A DNA stretch of 15,017 bases. It comes from an uncultured Roseburia sp. Its GTDB lineage: Bacteria; Bacillota; Clostridia; Lachnospirales; Lachnospiraceae. The notes below the pieces were generated by a model, which was not told where the DNA came from, searched no databases, and was given only the letters and a program-made list of their open reading frames with translations. Location of the stretch: assembly GCA_910587865.1 (NCBI GenBank), contig CAJUNX010000058.1, positions 1 to 15,017 on the forward strand, in the 5' to 3' direction. Shown one piece after another: positions 14,285 through 15,017 of the stretch (positions within the stretch are counted from its first letter, which is position 1; every line of letters starts with the position of its first letter). Made by a program: the position numbers and the translations under genes.

Positions 14285-14335
14285 TTGTTAGTATGCTAAC
14301 AATATAGTTATACGACAGGAAAAAAAAGTTGTCAA
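14285..14335 (-). promoter_or_regulatory. Promoter of the ABC operon overlapped by an 18-bp MarR-type palindrome
   Basis: On the minus strand TTGACA (14335-14330), a 17-bp spacer and TATAAC (14312-14307) form a near-consensus promoter, so transcription would start near 14300. The near-palindrome ttgttagtatgctaacaa (14285-14302, one imperfect pair) covers that start site, the classic position for a repressor. The divergent marR gene is the obvious candidate regulator. Its own promoter may overlap the same site (TTGTTA 14285-14290 and TATACG 14309-14314, 18-bp spacer), which would give autorepression; this second promoter is weak. Confidence 0.8.
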
Positions 14336-14349
14336 TGATTTTTACCACA

Positions 14350-14428
14350 AAAGTTCGGCCATTCTCTGCGGGATGGGCGAATCACGTCCGCATGAATGAG
14401 CACATGCTGCAGAGAATGGCTGAACTTT
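14350..14428. repeat. Long inverted repeat with 20-bp arms between the ABC operon and marR
   Basis: Bases 14350-14369 and 14409-14428 are inverted copies, 20 bp with a single G/T-type mismatch, separated by 39 bp. There is no strong T-run on either side (ctttca on plus, cttttgtgg on minus), so it is not a clear terminator. It sits upstream of both the exporter promoter and the marR start, and would lie in the marR leader if that transcript starts near 14320. Its role is unknown. Confidence 0.75.
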
Positions 14429-14482
14429 CATTAGCGTTTATCACAAAACAGGCCGTATGCCGCGGCGGAATGAGAGGGAGAG

Positions 14483-14995
14483 ATGCAACGAAAATGCACG
14501 ATCGGATTTAAGATCCGTCTGATTCACAATCAGATTCATAAAATCATGGAGGCAAAGTGTGCGGAAAACGAGGACGGGCTGACGGGGATGCAGCGCTGGA
14601 TCATCGGTTTTCTGATCGACCACGACGGGAAAGACGTTTTTCAGCGTGACATCGAGACGGCGTTTTCGGTGTCCAGGGCGACCGCGTCAAATATGCTCTC
14701 GGTGATGGAACGCAGGGGCTTTATCGCCAGAGAGCCGGTTGCGAGTGATGCGCGGTTAAAAAAGCTGGTGGTGCTCGAGAAGGCGAGGAAGATGCGGGAG
14801 CGCGCCAGGCGCGATGTGGTTGAGATGGAAGCGCGCATTGTCGAGGGGATGGGGGATGAGGATGTTGAGAGGCTGACCGCGCTTCTCGACCGGATCCTTT
14901 GGAATCTCGGCGTGGAGCCAGAGAACATGGAGCCGTGCGGTCTGCCGGGGCACCCGGATGACCGCCCCGCACATCAGCCGGCATCTGTCCGTTAA
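14483..14995 (+). CDS. MarR-family transcriptional regulator
   Basis: The start is ATG 14483 after a purine-rich GAGGGAGAG; the product has 170 residues. The N-terminal helix (KIRLIHNQIHKIMEAK) and the C-terminal helices after about residue 95 would form the dimer interface. The winged helix-turn-helix lies between (LTGMQRWIIGFL, then FQRDIETAFSVSRATASNMLSVMERRGFI and the wing AREPVASDARLKK). The SRATASNMLSVMERRG recognition segment and DAR wing are typical of MarR proteins. It is divergent from the ABC operon, and an 18-bp near-palindrome sits on the exporter start site. It most likely represses the exporter and is relieved by a ligand that may be the export substrate. The C-terminal Pro/His-rich tail (about 150-170) is longer than usual and unconserved to my knowledge. 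Confidence 0.9.
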   Translation: MQRKCTIGFKIRLIHNQIHKIMEAKCAENEDGLTGMQRWIIGFLIDHDGKDVFQRDIETAFSVSRATASNMLSVMERRGFIAREPVASDARLKKLVVLEKARKMRERARRDVVEMEARIVEGMGDEDVERLTALLDRILWNLGVEPENMEPCGLPGHPDDRPAHQPASVR

Positions 14996-15017
14996 AGCGT
15001 CAGAAGCCGTCAGCCGT

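Overview
The window looks like a chromosomal segment of a Lachnospiraceae-type Clostridium relative. The evidence is Shine-Dalgarno-led genes, a T-box leader, an archaeal-type (non-discriminating) AspRS joined to GatCAB, Tn916-family integration genes, and a MarR-controlled heterodimeric ABC exporter. This is judged from protein resemblance and gene order only, and no species is claimed. The core genes are GC-rich with G/C-rich third codon positions. The left 1.9 kb is visibly more AT-rich, as expected of transferred DNA.

Positions 1-1960 hold the end of a Tn916/Tn1549-like integrative element. It contains a CHC2 zinc-finger primase-like gene that appears cut short, the last two dozen or so codons of an excisionase, an intrinsic terminator, and an intact tyrosine integrase with repeated boxes behind it. 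The joining of the shortened CHC2 gene to the xis tail suggests an internal deletion, so the element is probably stranded. Positions 2049-2570 encode a low-molecular-weight protein tyrosine phosphatase with an unusual internal insertion. A perfect 15-bp direct repeat starts inside its 3' end and recurs 144 bp later, with a nested hairpin between the copies.

Positions 2801-9519 form one transcription unit for indirect asparaginyl-tRNA synthesis. It runs promoter, long T-box leader with terminator, non-discriminating aspS, two tiny overlapping ORFs, a NUDIX-GatC fusion, gatA, gatB and a terminator. AspRS would charge both tRNA-Asp and tRNA-Asn with Asp, and GatCAB would amidate Asp-tRNA-Asn (or Glu-tRNA-Gln). 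The most unusual items are the fusion of a NUDIX hydrolase to GatC through a repeat-built Ala/Glu/Gly linker, and the chain of ATGA-coupled mini-ORFs ahead of it.

Positions 9553-14995 hold a short-chain dehydrogenase on the minus strand and a two-gene heterodimeric ABC exporter on the minus strand. A divergent marR gene lies on the plus strand. A strong promoter and an 18-bp near-palindrome at the exporter start site suggest MarR repression of the exporter. A separate 20-bp-arm inverted repeat in the same intergenic region is unexplained. No tRNA, rRNA, CRISPR array or insertion sequence was seen.
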